Shown: piece by piece, positions 50,601 to 59,941 of the stretch
How positions within the stretch are numbered: the first letter of the stretch is position 1
How the letters are laid out: each line of letters starts with the position of its first letter
Assembly (NCBI RefSeq): GCF_011074885.1
Contig: NC_054686.1
Span: 992,001 to 1,056,000, forward strand
Direction of reading: 5' to 3'
From: Brettanomyces bruxellensis
Taxonomy: Eukaryota > Ascomycota > Pichiomycetes > Pichiales > Pichiaceae
DNA length: 64,000 bases
Notes under the pieces: model-generated
What the model saw: the letters and a program-made list of their open reading frames with translations, nothing else
What the model was told of the DNA's origin: nothing
The model's database searches: none
Made by a program: the position numbers and the translations under genes

Positions 50601-50949
50601 CAACAAACTTCTTTTCGGATGAGTTCGAACGGCTCATTTGTTGATAGTTACTGCGTTCCTCTCTCCTAGAAATGGAAGGACCCCTGGCAAGTTTAACATT
50701 GCCTTCATGATGTTCATGATGTTCATGTCTTGCTAGCTCTCTCCTAGGCTCAATAACATGCGATCTGTGATATGAGTGTTGATGATATCTATCTTCCGCA
50801 TAGCCATCACGGCCAAAACGGGAATAATCTGACCGATGATCATATCGTTCATCCAATTCGGGTGTTAATGGGCGTCTAGGTCTGTGAAATTCAGAGTGTC
50901 CACCTCCTCTATAATAATCTGATCCACGGCGCGGTTCTCTGTATCTCAT
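47635..50949 (-). CDS. SET1: COMPASS histone H3K4 methyltransferase
   Basis: An 1104-residue Set1 (1080 in S. cerevisiae), the catalytic subunit of COMPASS. The N-terminus is Arg/His/Tyr-rich. An RRM-like region spans about 235-335 ([19 protein letters not shown]) and a second RRM/SET-associated fold about 440-525 ([16 protein letters not shown]). Acidic and coiled segments follow (about 570-720), then the n-SET region, and the SET domain at about 965-1085 with [30 protein letters not shown] and ELTYDYKFE. The post-SET motif [13 protein letters not shown] ends the protein. The start is the ATG at 50947-50949. Confidence 0.97.
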   Translation of the reverse strand: MRYREPRRGSDYYRGGGHSEFHRPRRPLTPELDERYDHRSDYSRFGRDGYAEDRYHQHSYHRSHVIEPRRELARHEHHEHHEGNVKLARGPSISRREERSNYQQMSRSNSSEKKFVDRSKAIPSHSTGPKLQALRTEPLKKHYNYFDIKDQNHSLEKKRKVAQSMSRTGKSYKLVLKPIANKEGNKHNGSGAASVVEQIRALHHKVVDPRKHNDISYKKGSEGTFFQNISALIPVHYKYDSKHSLGPVPSTELVAWGYLPTTSLQIIRNNFSTFGPLKDVRGVDDKDTAVPLGICKVCFDGDPAIAHARVLKAISNTNMKLLISGKLIHTGLNVDDKLLHKITDELMAEKRKKEAAERIEAARQRTLLVQKKKEERMLKRKIESRSSSVTSNVPKDDASSLKKETAERLASELPRLSDHDRHIVPLSEARLPPTYGKYIDDRPFIWVSDRYVDTRNVSSATIRKLLLRYNCARVLTHRTGFYIVFNNLKDAQICFDKEDGRPIFHYRMFMTFYVPDRMMSRTRIGDRLSPVGQAKTLILNELKGYLFKDLREKVIGPAMMKIMDSPKYTSKIEDYRKKMEEKKRHEIEEQRAKLKEHEKIEKNEVQSLPIGLAPVGVNHQVVDISSLISSRRGGRSEVRRKHQSTVKNRRNVLPMSHVLNESDGENTESEVENEEGGEEEEDEDEAEVEAEEEIDRVELNKSEPSSEKRKATVSDSKKKARKLARTESPGVKTLSSEEEESKAILSSQPTTPETEEQESKITKPISIDSNFLPTVDSPQAACEDKFISQVPNLDWLQEVIKDSEDLKFCKEAMLSIDGSINNGHEDIRYFAWKQKQDEQREARLLKVAEAGEDDALKGFIREIRSNKELKSSTGSFRTSGYRKMPDKLKIDYLPYRRRIKKPLTTIQEEDNNDSATQANAVFSSRVNRAASRRFAADVSMQKQMLGSESDLLELNQLLKRQKPVQFARSAIHNWGLYALEPIAAKEMIIEYVGERIRQKVAEVREKRYLKSGIGSSYLFRVDDNTVIDASKKGGIARFINHCCDPSCTAKIIKVDGKKRIVIYALRDIAANEELTYDYKFEKETNPEERIPCLCGAPNCKGYLN

Positions 50950-51391
50950 TGATTTCTTTTGTTGACAGAAATCGTTTGGATACGCCTATCGCACAAAGCC
51001 GGCTTTCCCCTTTTGTTGTGTGATTCTTAACAGCTAAATTAGTAAATATTAATAGAGTTGTTGCACAACGAAGATGAAACTGAACCCCTGCTATCTATCA
51101 GGTGCACATAAAATAAGTAGAAATAAAGAAGGTGGAAAAAAGAACGATAATAAATTTTAAATTTTCAATGTTACATTGTATCACACGAAAACATTTCTTA
51201 CTTTGTTCAGCGATTTTATTTCACGCGAATGTGGCTGATTATATTTATTGTATTGTGCATAAAGATAAAGAAAATCACAACTGTCATAATAGCACACAAG
51301 CTCTTGTTTTTGTCCTTAGGAGGAGTGCTGTAGGGCGAATTAAGCAACTGAATCTTTGGGACTGCATTGCAAAGTTTGCTTACAAGGTTAA
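50950..51391. other. Divergent promoter of SET1 and FYV6
   Basis: 442 bases between divergent starts, AT-rich on the left half. An open frame at 51132-51461 overlaps FYV6 in another phase and is not regarded as a gene. Confidence 0.6.
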
Positions 51392-51907
51392 ATGTCTTCC
51401 AGATTTGTATATGAAGGAGATATCAAGCCTGTGGAAAATGGAAAAGTTGAAAGGACTTTAAATACGGATAAGCAGGACAAAGTAGCTAGCGAAGGGGTTA
51501 CAGAACAAGACGAACCGGATTTCCAAGAAAGAAAGACACTTTATGAACAGTTGCAAATTTCGAGACACAACAGATATCAACAAAAGAAAAAGGAACTGGA
51601 AGACCAAAATTCAGCTTACAAACTTAAACATGATGACTTGGCGTATTACAATGAGTTAGAAGAGAAGAGAAAGCAGACAATAATTAAGGAAAAAAAGCAA
51701 GAAAAGGCAGATCTAAGGAAGTTTAGAGAAGCACAGAAACAAAATGTAGCAAAAGGCATTTCCAAGCCATCAATCAAAAAGCGCAAAACAGGTGTAATTG
51801 AGCCAATATTGAAGTCAGCGCTTAATGAAATCAAGAGGCCAAATAAAGGAGAAAGCCAAGGCACCGGCTTGGATTTAGGCTATGAGTCTTCTGACAGTCA
51901 AGACTAA
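51392..51907 (+). CDS. FYV6: Fyv6/FAM192A-family spliceosome factor
   Basis: A 171-residue protein with the FAM192A/Fyv6 N-terminal domain. In S. cerevisiae Fyv6 acts in the second step of splicing; the human relative (NIP30/PIP30) binds PA28-gamma. The family signature is SRFVYEGDI near the start, then the helix ERKTLYEQLQISRHNRYQQKKKELED (about 47-72) and DDLAYYNELEEKRKQ, followed by a Lys-rich coiled coil. The C-terminus has a KKRKTG basic patch and an acidic YESSDSQD end. KRE33 lies in the same window; in S. cerevisiae FYV6 (YNL133C) is next to KRE33 (YNL132W). Confidence 0.82.
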   Translation: MSSRFVYEGDIKPVENGKVERTLNTDKQDKVASEGVTEQDEPDFQERKTLYEQLQISRHNRYQQKKKELEDQNSAYKLKHDDLAYYNELEEKRKQTIIKEKKQEKADLRKFREAQKQNVAKGISKPSIKKRKTGVIEPILKSALNEIKRPNKGESQGTGLDLGYESSDSQD

Positions 51908-52151
51908 GCAAATGTAATCTAATACTGGTAAGAGTGGACCAATAACAGGACGGAGGTGCTCTTATGTGGTGTTCGGTTGTAATGCATTTAGCGGTGAAAG
52001 TAAGGCAAGCCAAAAAAAAAAAAAATTAAAACAAAAAAAGGATGCGTTTTCTCTAAGGCTTGAATATTAAAGTGGATATACGCACTACTGTGTGTTTTAT
52101 CTTTATCTCGTTTTAGTGAATAAAGCAACGCTGGAAAAGTACAAATTGTGC

Positions 52152-52163
52152 ATGTCTGAGTAA
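52152..52163 (+). promoter_or_regulatory. Minimal uORF before bL35m
   Basis: ATG-TCT-GAG-TAA ends two bases before the bL35m start codon at 52166. If transcribed, it would permit only very local reinitiation. Confidence 0.35.
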
Positions 52164-52165
52164 AC

Positions 52166-52462
52166 ATGATGATTGCCGGATTGTTTAGACCATTGTTGGG
52201 CATGAAGCAGGCAGCTGCGAATATGTTTGGTTTACCAAGAGCCAAGCCAATGGTTATAAATCAGGTCAGACATACTTGCAAGACCCATAGAGGAGCATAT
52301 AAGAGATGGAGAAAAACGGCAACAGGATACAAGCATGGTCTTCAAGGGAGAAAGCATGGAAATGCTGGATTTTCACAAAGAATTTTGAAAAAGAGAACGG
52401 GCACTGCATATTCTACCGCTGAGCAAACTAAAAGATTAAAAAGGCTTATGCCATCTCTCTAG
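52166..52462 (+). CDS. MRP35: Mitochondrial ribosomal protein bL35m
   Basis: A 98-residue large-subunit mitochondrial ribosomal protein, homologous to S. cerevisiae YNL122C and bacterial L35. The first 30 residues are basic and hydrophobic, fitting a mitochondrial presequence. The L35 core follows: CKTHRGAYKRWRKTATG, YKHGLQGRKHGNAGFSQRI and a Lys/Arg-rich tail. It is convergent with NMA111; in S. cerevisiae YNL122C and NMA111 (YNL123W) are also neighbours. Two ATGs are adjacent at 52166 and 52169. Confidence 0.93.
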   Translation: MMIAGLFRPLLGMKQAAANMFGLPRAKPMVINQVRHTCKTHRGAYKRWRKTATGYKHGLQGRKHGNAGFSQRILKKRTGTAYSTAEQTKRLKRLMPSL

Positions 52463-52690
52463 AAGCATAATGTTCGATAACCTGTATATAATTATAGAGC
52501 ATGGTGTATTATAGTGACGTATATAAGACAAATTGTTTACTAAGTACAATAAGCATTCAGAATAGAAAAATAGCATAAGCTATATCATGTATTAATGGGG
52601 AAGAAAAAAGTTCAGAAACTAAAAGCATATATACGCATAATAGGGTCATATATTATATTAATAAGTGATGATCTCAATTAATAGATGATT

Positions 52691-55672
52691 TTAATGTGTT
52701 GCCTCACCAATTACATTTTTTTCATCCTTGTCCTTTTCCACCATTTTAATATTCTGGAACTCCCACTCACCGGTCTTGGCATTTTTCGAGAGTTCGGATG
52801 TTGGGAAATAGTGGTAGTTTACCTTTAACGTCTGTGCCATTGGGATGTTATCATATGATACAATTCTCAGTTTGCAGTAACTGTTATCTTTGATAGTTTT
52901 AATGACCTTGATAAAAGCATCCAATGTTGGTGTTGGTTGCTCGTTGACATGCGTGATGAAATTGGTAATTCCAACAGTGTAGAATCTGGATGGGGAACCT
53001 TGCGACATGGATGTGCAATAAACCTTGGAAGGAAGATTTTTGATCGCCTGTCTAACACCATGATGGGGCTCCTGTAAAGCACAGCCAGACCAAAAAACGA
53101 CCTGCTTTGTAAGGAAGTTGGCCGTCCGTGTTAGCTTCACCTGAACCTCCATCATTTCCTTCTCTCTGACAACCTTAAACGACAAATATTCGGTTTCAGG
53201 AGTCAATTCCTTGATGATAGAGTCGACATCGCGGAATCTGGTGATGAGTTTACCATTCACAGATAAAACGATGTCACCCGGCTTAAGATCACAAGCAGGC
53301 TCGTTATCCAAATTGGTGCTAACACTTGGAACATACAAGAACTGAAGTTTGTCTGTAGCATGATCCTCGATCTGCTTAATCCAAGATTCCGGAACACCGT
53401 TGATTCTGGCAGTAGCTATAAGAATGGAACCGAATTCGGCGTCTATAATCTTCAAATCCGGAAGTTTTCCGTCTCTGAGAAATTCCAATTCCCACATGAC
53501 ATCAGTAACATTCACACCCATAGTATACATTTTGTCCTCCTCACCATCGCATGATAACCAGAAAGCCCGCACTGTGCCATCCTTGTCAGCAAGCACACCA
53601 GAGCTACATTTTTGACCCGCGGTGGAATCAATTAAAACGGCCTCAACGTTGGTTGCCTTGTACCTTGGAGAGTTTGAATTTGATGGAATATTGATGACTC
53701 CAATATCGCTTACTTTGGTTTCATCAAGAACCACCCGGAGGCTCTTGTTGTATCCAACAAAAACCACCTTTTCACCCCTGTCCAATGGCTTTGTTCCAAA
53801 CTTGGGTGTTTCCACAGGCGCCTTAACTAATGACGGATCATACTTAACAATTGCATATCCCTTCGTTGGATGCAGGAAAACCACCTTTCCAGGAATAATT
53901 ATGGATTCAGCGATGGAAACGTTGATGTCGCACAAATCGTGTGCTATGCAGTGTCTGGATGTGAGAATGTATCCATGTTCAGCATCGATAATAACTCCAT
54001 AAACTCTCCTGATGTGACCAGGGAAAGAGTCCAATGGCAATGGATATGTGGCATCGACCAAGGCAAAAGATCTCACTAACTTCTTGCACCCGTTAAACTC
54101 AGATGGTAGATCCATAAACTTGGCATGCTTTGGAGTGATTGGAAGTGGCGGCAAAGGCTTATCTTGAATTGTTGTGAAGTCCCAGAGTCCGGTTTCGTCA
54201 TTTCTCCTGGCCATTCTGAAGGATCTGTACCAATGTCTGTCGATAAAAATGTATTTGAATAGTGGGACATGAGCATCAGTGAGGTGGTGGTACTTAACCG
54301 GAATAAATGCCCTGTCTGGGATCTTTTTCATAACTTCTATAAATGAATCCAAATTTGTAACCGGCTTGTTGTCTAATGTATCGATGATCCAGCAGTTGGT
54401 AATATCTGGAGATCCCAATACAAACGAGCCTCCCGCATTACTCACAAAAAGACCCTTGACGGCAATGCCATATATTCTTGCAAGCTGATAGCTCAAATCA
54501 TTGAATGTGGCTCCACAAACGGAGAGGTATCTATCTGGCGTTATGCTGTGAAGATCCTGAACTTTGCAGGTGAGTTCGATGTCCTTTCCACCCCTTTGGA
54601 CCACTATATGAACGTCTTTGTCAATACTTTTATCCAATATCTCATCAACAGTGACAAACGAAGAGATTAATGTATCGTTGATGGAAATGAGGCAGTCTCC
54701 CTCTTTAATCAATTTGTCTGCTGGACCTTCTGGAAGAGATATGGAGCTCACGAGCAAGCCGTTGATCTGAGGGAAATGTTCTCTCATCATCTTTTCCTTC
54801 TCTGATGTCAATCCTAATCTCCGGCATTTGTCAAACGGTTCAAGCACCCACTGAACCTGGATGGTACCTCTTGTAACCTTGTTCTTGGCCTGAATACATT
54901 TTAAAGCCCTCAACACTCTAAAAACTGGAAGAAAGAAATCTGTGGACGATTCTGTTGAGCCTCCTGCTTGTAAGGCAACAGCATAGCCTTCCATATTCAC
55001 AACTGGAGAACCAGATGAACCACCGGATGCAGATGCAGCTGCCTGTATGTATTCAGTGTTGAAGTCATTGTAGGATTGTGGACCATAATCGGGAGCATTT
55101 CTGTCAACTCTGGATATGAAACCTGACAGAATAGAAAGCTTTTCGCCAGAATCGTTACCAATAACTCTTATCTCACAACCAACTTTTGCGAGTTCTGGTT
55201 TCAATTTCAATTCGGTAACCTGCATGTATTTTATTTCTGAGGGGTCGAATTTCAAGAATCCGAAATCGTGAACAGGATCTCTATAGATTGGCTTCACTTC
55301 ACATTCTTCATGGTTATCAAAAACGGCATAACCAATAAACGGTCCTGGATTCACAACGTGCCGATTTGTGAGAATAAGTCCCATGTTTGCATCAACAACA
55401 AATCCAGTAGCCTCACTACACATTGCAGATTCAGTGTCGAAATCTTCAACCTGCATAAAATGAATAGAAACCACTGCCTTAACCACCTTATCAACGGTAG
55501 CCTGCCATTGTGCATCGTTGTATGATGATCCAACTGGAATCTTACTGAGTCTTTGATCCCCGTTCAGAGGATGTGTTGCATTTTTCCCATTAATATCGTT
55601 TTTTTTCTGTCTTTTTGGTTGTCCGTTACTGGGACCCCGGTCCAGCGTTCTTTTTTGGGGAGCTGAAGCCAT
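52691..55672 (-). CDS. NMA111: Nuclear HtrA-like serine protease
   Basis: A 993-residue nuclear protease (997 in S. cerevisiae), involved in yeast apoptosis and heat tolerance. It has the typical duplicated layout of protease-PDZ-PDZ followed by degenerate protease-PDZ-PDZ. The first protease unit has the triad H105 (LTNRHVV), D136 (VHDFGFL) and S220 (GGSSGSPV). The second unit (about 530-740) keeps TSRHCIAH but lacks a proper Ser motif. A Lys/Arg cluster at 18-24 (PKRQKK) fits a nuclear import signal. The start is the ATG at 55670-55672; the two upstream in-frame codons begin with GTG. Confidence 0.96.
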   Translation of the reverse strand: MASAPQKRTLDRGPSNGQPKRQKKNDINGKNATHPLNGDQRLSKIPVGSSYNDAQWQATVDKVVKAVVSIHFMQVEDFDTESAMCSEATGFVVDANMGLILTNRHVVNPGPFIGYAVFDNHEECEVKPIYRDPVHDFGFLKFDPSEIKYMQVTELKLKPELAKVGCEIRVIGNDSGEKLSILSGFISRVDRNAPDYGPQSYNDFNTEYIQAAASASGGSSGSPVVNMEGYAVALQAGGSTESSTDFFLPVFRVLRALKCIQAKNKVTRGTIQVQWVLEPFDKCRRLGLTSEKEKMMREHFPQINGLLVSSISLPEGPADKLIKEGDCLISINDTLISSFVTVDEILDKSIDKDVHIVVQRGGKDIELTCKVQDLHSITPDRYLSVCGATFNDLSYQLARIYGIAVKGLFVSNAGGSFVLGSPDITNCWIIDTLDNKPVTNLDSFIEVMKKIPDRAFIPVKYHHLTDAHVPLFKYIFIDRHWYRSFRMARRNDETGLWDFTTIQDKPLPPLPITPKHAKFMDLPSEFNGCKKLVRSFALVDATYPLPLDSFPGHIRRVYGVIIDAEHGYILTSRHCIAHDLCDINVSIAESIIIPGKVVFLHPTKGYAIVKYDPSLVKAPVETPKFGTKPLDRGEKVVFVGYNKSLRVVLDETKVSDIGVINIPSNSNSPRYKATNVEAVLIDSTAGQKCSSGVLADKDGTVRAFWLSCDGEEDKMYTMGVNVTDVMWELEFLRDGKLPDLKIIDAEFGSILIATARINGVPESWIKQIEDHATDKLQFLYVPSVSTNLDNEPACDLKPGDIVLSVNGKLITRFRDVDSIIKELTPETEYLSFKVVREKEMMEVQVKLTRTANFLTKQVVFWSGCALQEPHHGVRQAIKNLPSKVYCTSMSQGSPSRFYTVGITNFITHVNEQPTPTLDAFIKVIKTIKDNSYCKLRIVSYDNIPMAQTLKVNYHYFPTSELSKNAKTGEWEFQNIKMVEKDKDEKNVIGEATH

Positions 55673-56058
55673 TTTCACGAGTAGAGAATACCTATATTTT
55701 TTTTTAAAAATTTAAATTTTAATGATCAGTTTTCTTTCTTGATCTAAGTATATTATCAGCAAAGATTGTCTTAGATATAAGTACAACTTGAAATAGTGTT
55801 TCTGTTGGTCTTTGCAGATGATAAAGAAAGCTGTTAGATCTCAGATCAAATTTGAACTAACGCAAAGTGGAAAAAATTTTTTTTGTACAGGATCGCGTTT
55901 CAAATCTAGGACTTTCTTTTTGCACGATCAACTACCTTCCTTCTCCTTAGCAATCTGAAAACTACTAAGTTTTATCATTAAATACATTTATTCTATTATA
56001 CATTGTTAACAAGCAAGCATATTGAAAAGGTTTCCGTTTCCCTTTTCCCTTTTCAATT
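55673..56058. other. NMA111 promoter and ORC6 3' region
   Basis: 386 bases of AT-rich spacer with T-runs at 55697-55705 and 55877-55884. No gene is seen. Confidence 0.6.
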
Positions 56059-57159
56059 CTAATGTATTGTTTGCTGGAGTTCCTTTAACCAATTATTGTA
56101 GGACTTCGATGCTTCATTGGAGTTATAGCACACATCCTGACCAATAAATGTTGTGAGTGATGGTATTCCATGAAATTTCTGCATTTCGTTTCCGGTTCCA
56201 TTTCTTTCCTGTAGTATTTTGATCCAAGGCTCTTCAGAACATAAAGTTTGAACAATATGGGTCCACTCCTTGATATTATCAATTGTAAGGCCACCACTCT
56301 GATATTTCTGGAGAGTCCGATATAGTTTTGATCTAACACCTATTTTGTTGTTCACTATATCCGAATTTAGGCAAATAAATGCCACCGCCGTTAATCCGCA
56401 TAATAGACCCCAAGGATTTCTTATTCTTAGATGATATGTTCTGTAAGTATCCATGATATTTTTTGTGGTATCCTCTGGAATATAAAATCTATTGCAAAAA
56501 GAAATGAGCAGAGCTGTAGTTATCTCCCTTTTCGTTCCTGTGCTTCTACGTGTCGTTAATTTCTTTGGTGACCTTGTTATTTTTCTTTTCACACTTCTCT
56601 GCGCACCGGATTCGGATTGTGATGTTTCCTGTGCAGCAGCCATCAACCTCGCCCGCATACTCTTTCCACTCTTAGGCTTAAAGTCATTTGAATCTATATC
56701 AATAATTTGACTGTGTTTAGATGACCTTGCTGATTCTGGAGTCAAGTATGGATTAAATGATGCCTTTGTGGGGCTTCTATGTGTTCGTTTTCCAGTGGAG
56801 CGAGGGGTTGGAAGTTGGTCGTATCTTCTTCGTCTTTTGCGTGGTGTAACTGGGGAAGCAGTTTCTTTCCTTTTTGTTAATCCTCCTTTGAATTCCAGCA
56901 TCACCGATCTCAACTTCCTTCCTGGGATTGGAATCTTTTCAAACATCGGTTCAGGAAGAGAGAGTCTTGACCGAAACTTTTCAACCGTTAAATAACAACA
57001 CAGATGATATCTAGCAATTTCATATTGAGGATTTAATACCTGTTTAACTTTCGATAAAGAGTATAGTGAATTTGTATATTCCACCAACTCCTTTGGATAT
57101 GGTTCCTGTAATGTTGGTAAGATATCTCTAATAGCGTTGATTATGAATTGTGTGGACAT
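56059..57159 (-). CDS. ORC6: Origin recognition complex subunit 6
   Basis: A 366-residue Orc6, shorter than the 435-residue S. cerevisiae protein. The N-terminal cyclin-like fold (1-95) includes SLYSLSKVKQVLNPQYEIARYHLCCYLTVEKF, matching the yeast pattern EVARCHICAYIASQK. The middle (about 110-215) is basic and disordered with several SP/TP sites (SPVTPRKRRR, TPRSTGK, RSPTK, RSPKK), as expected for CDK regulation. The C-terminal fold has RNPWGLLCGLTAVAFICLN, like yeast CPWQLVCGLVLNCTFI. It sits next in order after NMA111 and SET1, consistent with SET1-ORC6 adjacency in S. cerevisiae (YHR119W-YHR118C). Confidence 0.85.
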   Translation of the reverse strand: MSTQFIINAIRDILPTLQEPYPKELVEYTNSLYSLSKVKQVLNPQYEIARYHLCCYLTVEKFRSRLSLPEPMFEKIPIPGRKLRSVMLEFKGGLTKRKETASPVTPRKRRRRYDQLPTPRSTGKRTHRSPTKASFNPYLTPESARSSKHSQIIDIDSNDFKPKSGKSMRARLMAAAQETSQSESGAQRSVKRKITRSPKKLTTRRSTGTKREITTALLISFCNRFYIPEDTTKNIMDTYRTYHLRIRNPWGLLCGLTAVAFICLNSDIVNNKIGVRSKLYRTLQKYQSGGLTIDNIKEWTHIVQTLCSEEPWIKILQERNGTGNEMQKFHGIPSLTTFIGQDVCYNSNEASKSYNNWLKELQQTIH

Positions 57160-57530
57160 CTTTGTAGCTAATAAAATTTGTGCTGACAGACTACCTGTGC
57201 TTTCAATAAAATTGATGAAATATCTTTGCGATCACGCAAGAATGTTTTAGAGAATAAAATGAAGTGTCTGCAAACATATAATATATATGTTCTTCACGTA
57301 CAGATCAGAAAGTTTCTCGGTTATATACTCGATGATCATGCATGCAATTAACACCAAAAAGGAAATATTTAAGCACCCGCCTTTCTTTTTTTTCTTTTTT
57401 TCTTATTTTCTTTTTTTTTTTTTTTCAAGTTGACTTTCCACCGTTTTTGCTTCACTTTCCGAAATAACTTTCAATATATAGCCATCCCCACTATATGAAG
57501 CAAATATCAAAAACTGCTAATTTTTAAGGC
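57160..57530. other. Divergent promoter of ORC6 and membrane-protein gene
   Basis: 371 bases with long T-runs at 57385-57427 (mixed C/T, then T14). An ATATATATGT stretch lies at about 57280-57291. No gene is seen. Confidence 0.6.
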
Positions 57531-58088
57531 ATGCATCGAAGAATTAATGCAGGACGTTCATTGAATGGTAATTCCACAAATGATGAAGGTTTATTAACCC
57601 CAATTGACAGTGATGAGCAGGATCAGATAGTATTTAAACTTGAAAAGTCCGTTCCCCTAGGCAATGTCAATTCTAACGATGACTTGTTACTCCGTGCTCT
57701 TCTTAGATTTATTCAAATTCTAATTATTGTTGTCAACCTTGTGCTTATTACGCATCCGTATTACCGCAAAGACTATCCATTTCTAAGTTTCTTTTCGTGT
57801 GCATCGTTATCTATCTCTGCAGTTCTCATAGAATTTATAGGTCGTAACGATGGATCACAGATTATTGGTTCTATATCAAACCATGGAGTAATGGTGTTCA
57901 ATATCTTCTTCGGAGTCTTGATCATTCTCTTGAAATGCATGTTTGAGATCAGATTACAATATGATTTTGGATTTGTCGTACCCCTTAGTTTGGCAATTTT
58001 GGTATTCTGGCTCGATGGAACGCAGACAAAATTGATATCAGCACTCAAGAAACTTAAGCAGCAAAAGTATCATTTTAAGGATGTTTAA
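57531..58088 (+). CDS. Unrecognised four-span membrane protein
   Basis: A 185-residue protein I cannot assign. The N-terminal 55 residues are hydrophilic with Asp/Asn. Four hydrophobic segments follow at about 58-77, 82-102, 119-139 and 146-163. The pair of charged motifs RNDGSQI between segments 2 and 3 and DGTQTKL after segment 4 may face the same side. A short basic tail (KKLKQQKYHFKDV) ends the protein. It starts at the ATG at 57531. Its stop overlaps the stop of the convergent gene by four bases. An ER or vacuolar membrane location is only a guess. Confidence 0.7.
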   Translation: MHRRINAGRSLNGNSTNDEGLLTPIDSDEQDQIVFKLEKSVPLGNVNSNDDLLLRALLRFIQILIIVVNLVLITHPYYRKDYPFLSFFSCASLSISAVLIEFIGRNDGSQIIGSISNHGVMVFNIFFGVLIILLKCMFEIRLQYDFGFVVPLSLAILVFWLDGTQTKLISALKKLKQQKYHFKDV

Positions 58089-58938
58089 TAATTTTTCATT
58101 TCGAGCTCCACGAAGAACTGAAGCATAAGCCATTTCTCATCTTTCATTCTCCTCCTTTGAGATTTCGTCAATGCTCTTAGATATCCTGCAAAATCTGTAC
58201 TAATTGTTTGCCTTAAAAAGCCCGCATTTATGGCCCTTGCAGCGATAACAGATGTTTGGTCAGATTTAGTAAAACTCTGAACTAATGACGTTGTGAATTC
58301 AAAGGAGGCACTATATTTCATTCTTGAAGAAAATGAGAACGCCAAAGGTGCATGACTCTGCAAATGAATATAACTGCAGAACATTAAATAATTTAGATGT
58401 TTCACCAATAATTGACAAGACGTTGCGATGTCTTGATGCGTAAATACAAGTCTGGCATCATTTATACGAATCTTTGTGTGAACTGCTGTCAAAACCGCAA
58501 TGTTATACATACTTGATTTTTTCAAATCTTCAATCTGCTGGTGATTCAAGATCTTATCGATTAGTTTGATTTCGATTGAGTTTCCATAATGAGTCAATCT
58601 CCATGGTACTATTTCTGTCGCGTAACCAAGACATTTCCAGATGGCTCCATTCATAATCGATTCAGATATCATCTGTGAGAGAAGAGTGTACTTTTCACCA
58701 AGAGTTTGCTGGCCGTTAATTTCCAATGATATAGAAAACTAAGATTTATGTTAGTATTTATAGCATGGATCTAAGCGTACACTGATTTACTTACAAGCAA
58801 GTGATTAAAATCTGGAACAATTATATAGGATACCTCCTCATCTTCTTCTATCATAGGTTCTGTGACCAATTGTGAATAAATATCGCCAAAACCATTGAGT
58901 TCCCCTCGGGAACCTAAGAAGACGCATTGCTTTCCCAT
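58085..58938 (-). CDS. Unrecognised protein (two exons)
   Basis: Exon 1 is 58938-58795 (48 codons) and exon 2 is 58738-58085, giving 265 residues. The splice signals are strong (GTAAGT, TACTAAC, TTAG). Exon 1 opens with GKQCVFLGSRGELNGFGDIYS and an acidic IEEDEEV patch; exon 2 is mixed alpha/beta in appearance with no membrane segment. A basic KSQRRRMKDEKW stretch lies close to the C-terminus. I recognise no family. Neighbours (ORC6 and SNA2) do not suggest a role. The exon-2 frame alone has no ATG at its start, so the upstream exon is needed. Confidence 0.75.
58739..58794 (-). other. Intron in unrecognised gene
   Basis: 56 bases on the minus strand with donor GTAAGT at 58794, branch site TACTAAC (plus-strand 58750-58756) and acceptor TTAG ending at 58739. 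Both exons join in phase 0. Confidence 0.92.
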
Positions 58939-59274
58939 TATCGTGTATGCTTAAAACCAATGTCTTGTGATCAAGTCTCTTAAGTCATCATGTATTTAAT
59001 ATATCTGCTTATCTTTAAGAAAATTTGATTCATTCACGTTAGAATTTTTGTAGTCCCTCCAAAGAACCCTCGGAAAAGAAATTATTTCGAGTAAATTGAA
59101 CAATTTAGTTCAGTCTCAAATTCTTTAAAATGTTGCAACAAAGCGTGCAGTATAGCATATACAGTCACTTCTTCTACAAAGCATTTCATAATCAGCAGAC
59201 AAATTTTTATTACAAGCATATAAAAAGAAGAGTATAGAATCCAAACGATGATCGTGGCATGCATAAAATATTCA
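58939..59274. other. Spacer between SNA2 3' end and the upstream gene
   Basis: 336 bases, AT-rich, promoter of the 58 kb gene and 3' region of SNA2. An open frame at 59082-59345 overlaps SNA2 in another frame and is not regarded as real. Confidence 0.55.
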
Positions 59275-59517
59275 TTAAACTGCACCATAACCTTGGGGTT
59301 CTCTTCCTGGCAAAGTAACACCCGTATATGTAGAACTCGATTCATATGGATAGCATGAGATTATGTACCAGCAATGAATTAAGGCTGGTAAAAATCCAAG
59401 GAAGCAAAGTGCAATGTTAATCCAAAAGTCCGCAGAGCATATTCCCCGTTTAATTGCAACTGGAACGAAAGGGAGGAAAATGCCTATAAATGCAAGAAGC
59501 CAATCCTTTGCATGCAT
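59275..59517 (-). CDS. SNA2: PMP3-family small membrane protein Sna2
   Basis: An 80-residue two-span protein of the UPF0057/Pmp3 family. It matches S. cerevisiae Sna2 (79 residues) closely: MHAKDWLLAFIGIFLPF, KRGICSADFWIN, CFLGFLPALIHCWYIISCYPYE. The hydrophilic tail after the YPYE motif is longer than in Pmp3, as in Sna2, and includes a Tyr-based signal-like end. Sna2 traffics to the vacuole. A TATAAATA stretch lies just upstream of the start at about 59521-59528. Its neighbours SPS1 and AGE1 are also its neighbours in S. cerevisiae. Confidence 0.9.
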   Translation of the reverse strand: MHAKDWLLAFIGIFLPFVPVAIKRGICSADFWINIALCFLGFLPALIHCWYIISCYPYESSSTYTGVTLPGREPQGYGAV

Positions 59518-59941
59518 GATGATATAAATAATTTAACCTTTCTAAACACTATCAAAAGCCAATATTAGATTTGCATTCTTTGAAAGAGAATGTCAATGAG
59601 ATTGGCGGATAGGGAGGGTGGGTTCCTTTTATATAAATGGTTAGATTTTTTTTTGTCACTTTTTTTTTTGTTCCCCTATCTTTCGATAGATAGCAATCGT
59701 TGCGGAGATAAATTATTTTTATGATTCGTACCCCGAAAAGAGACGCATTATGATTCTGCCGATCAATACAAATGTTTGTTGCTTCTTCCAGGTTTCACAC
59801 TCAAATGAAAGGCAAAATTGAAATGTGCTGCGGCTGTATTTCTATATTATATTTTATAACATCCAAGTAAATGTTGAATTGAAGAAAATATTTTGAGGGA
59901 AGGTGAACGAAAAAACATTATATGTCCGATGGGAGTCTTAT
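59518..59941. other. SNA2 promoter and SPS1 3' region
   Basis: 424 bases with T-runs at 59647-59655 and 59662-59671. No gene is seen. Confidence 0.6.

Noticed and set aside
51132..51461. 109-codon open frame overlapping FYV6
   Set aside because: It overlaps the clearly conserved FYV6 start in another phase and has no recognisable domain.
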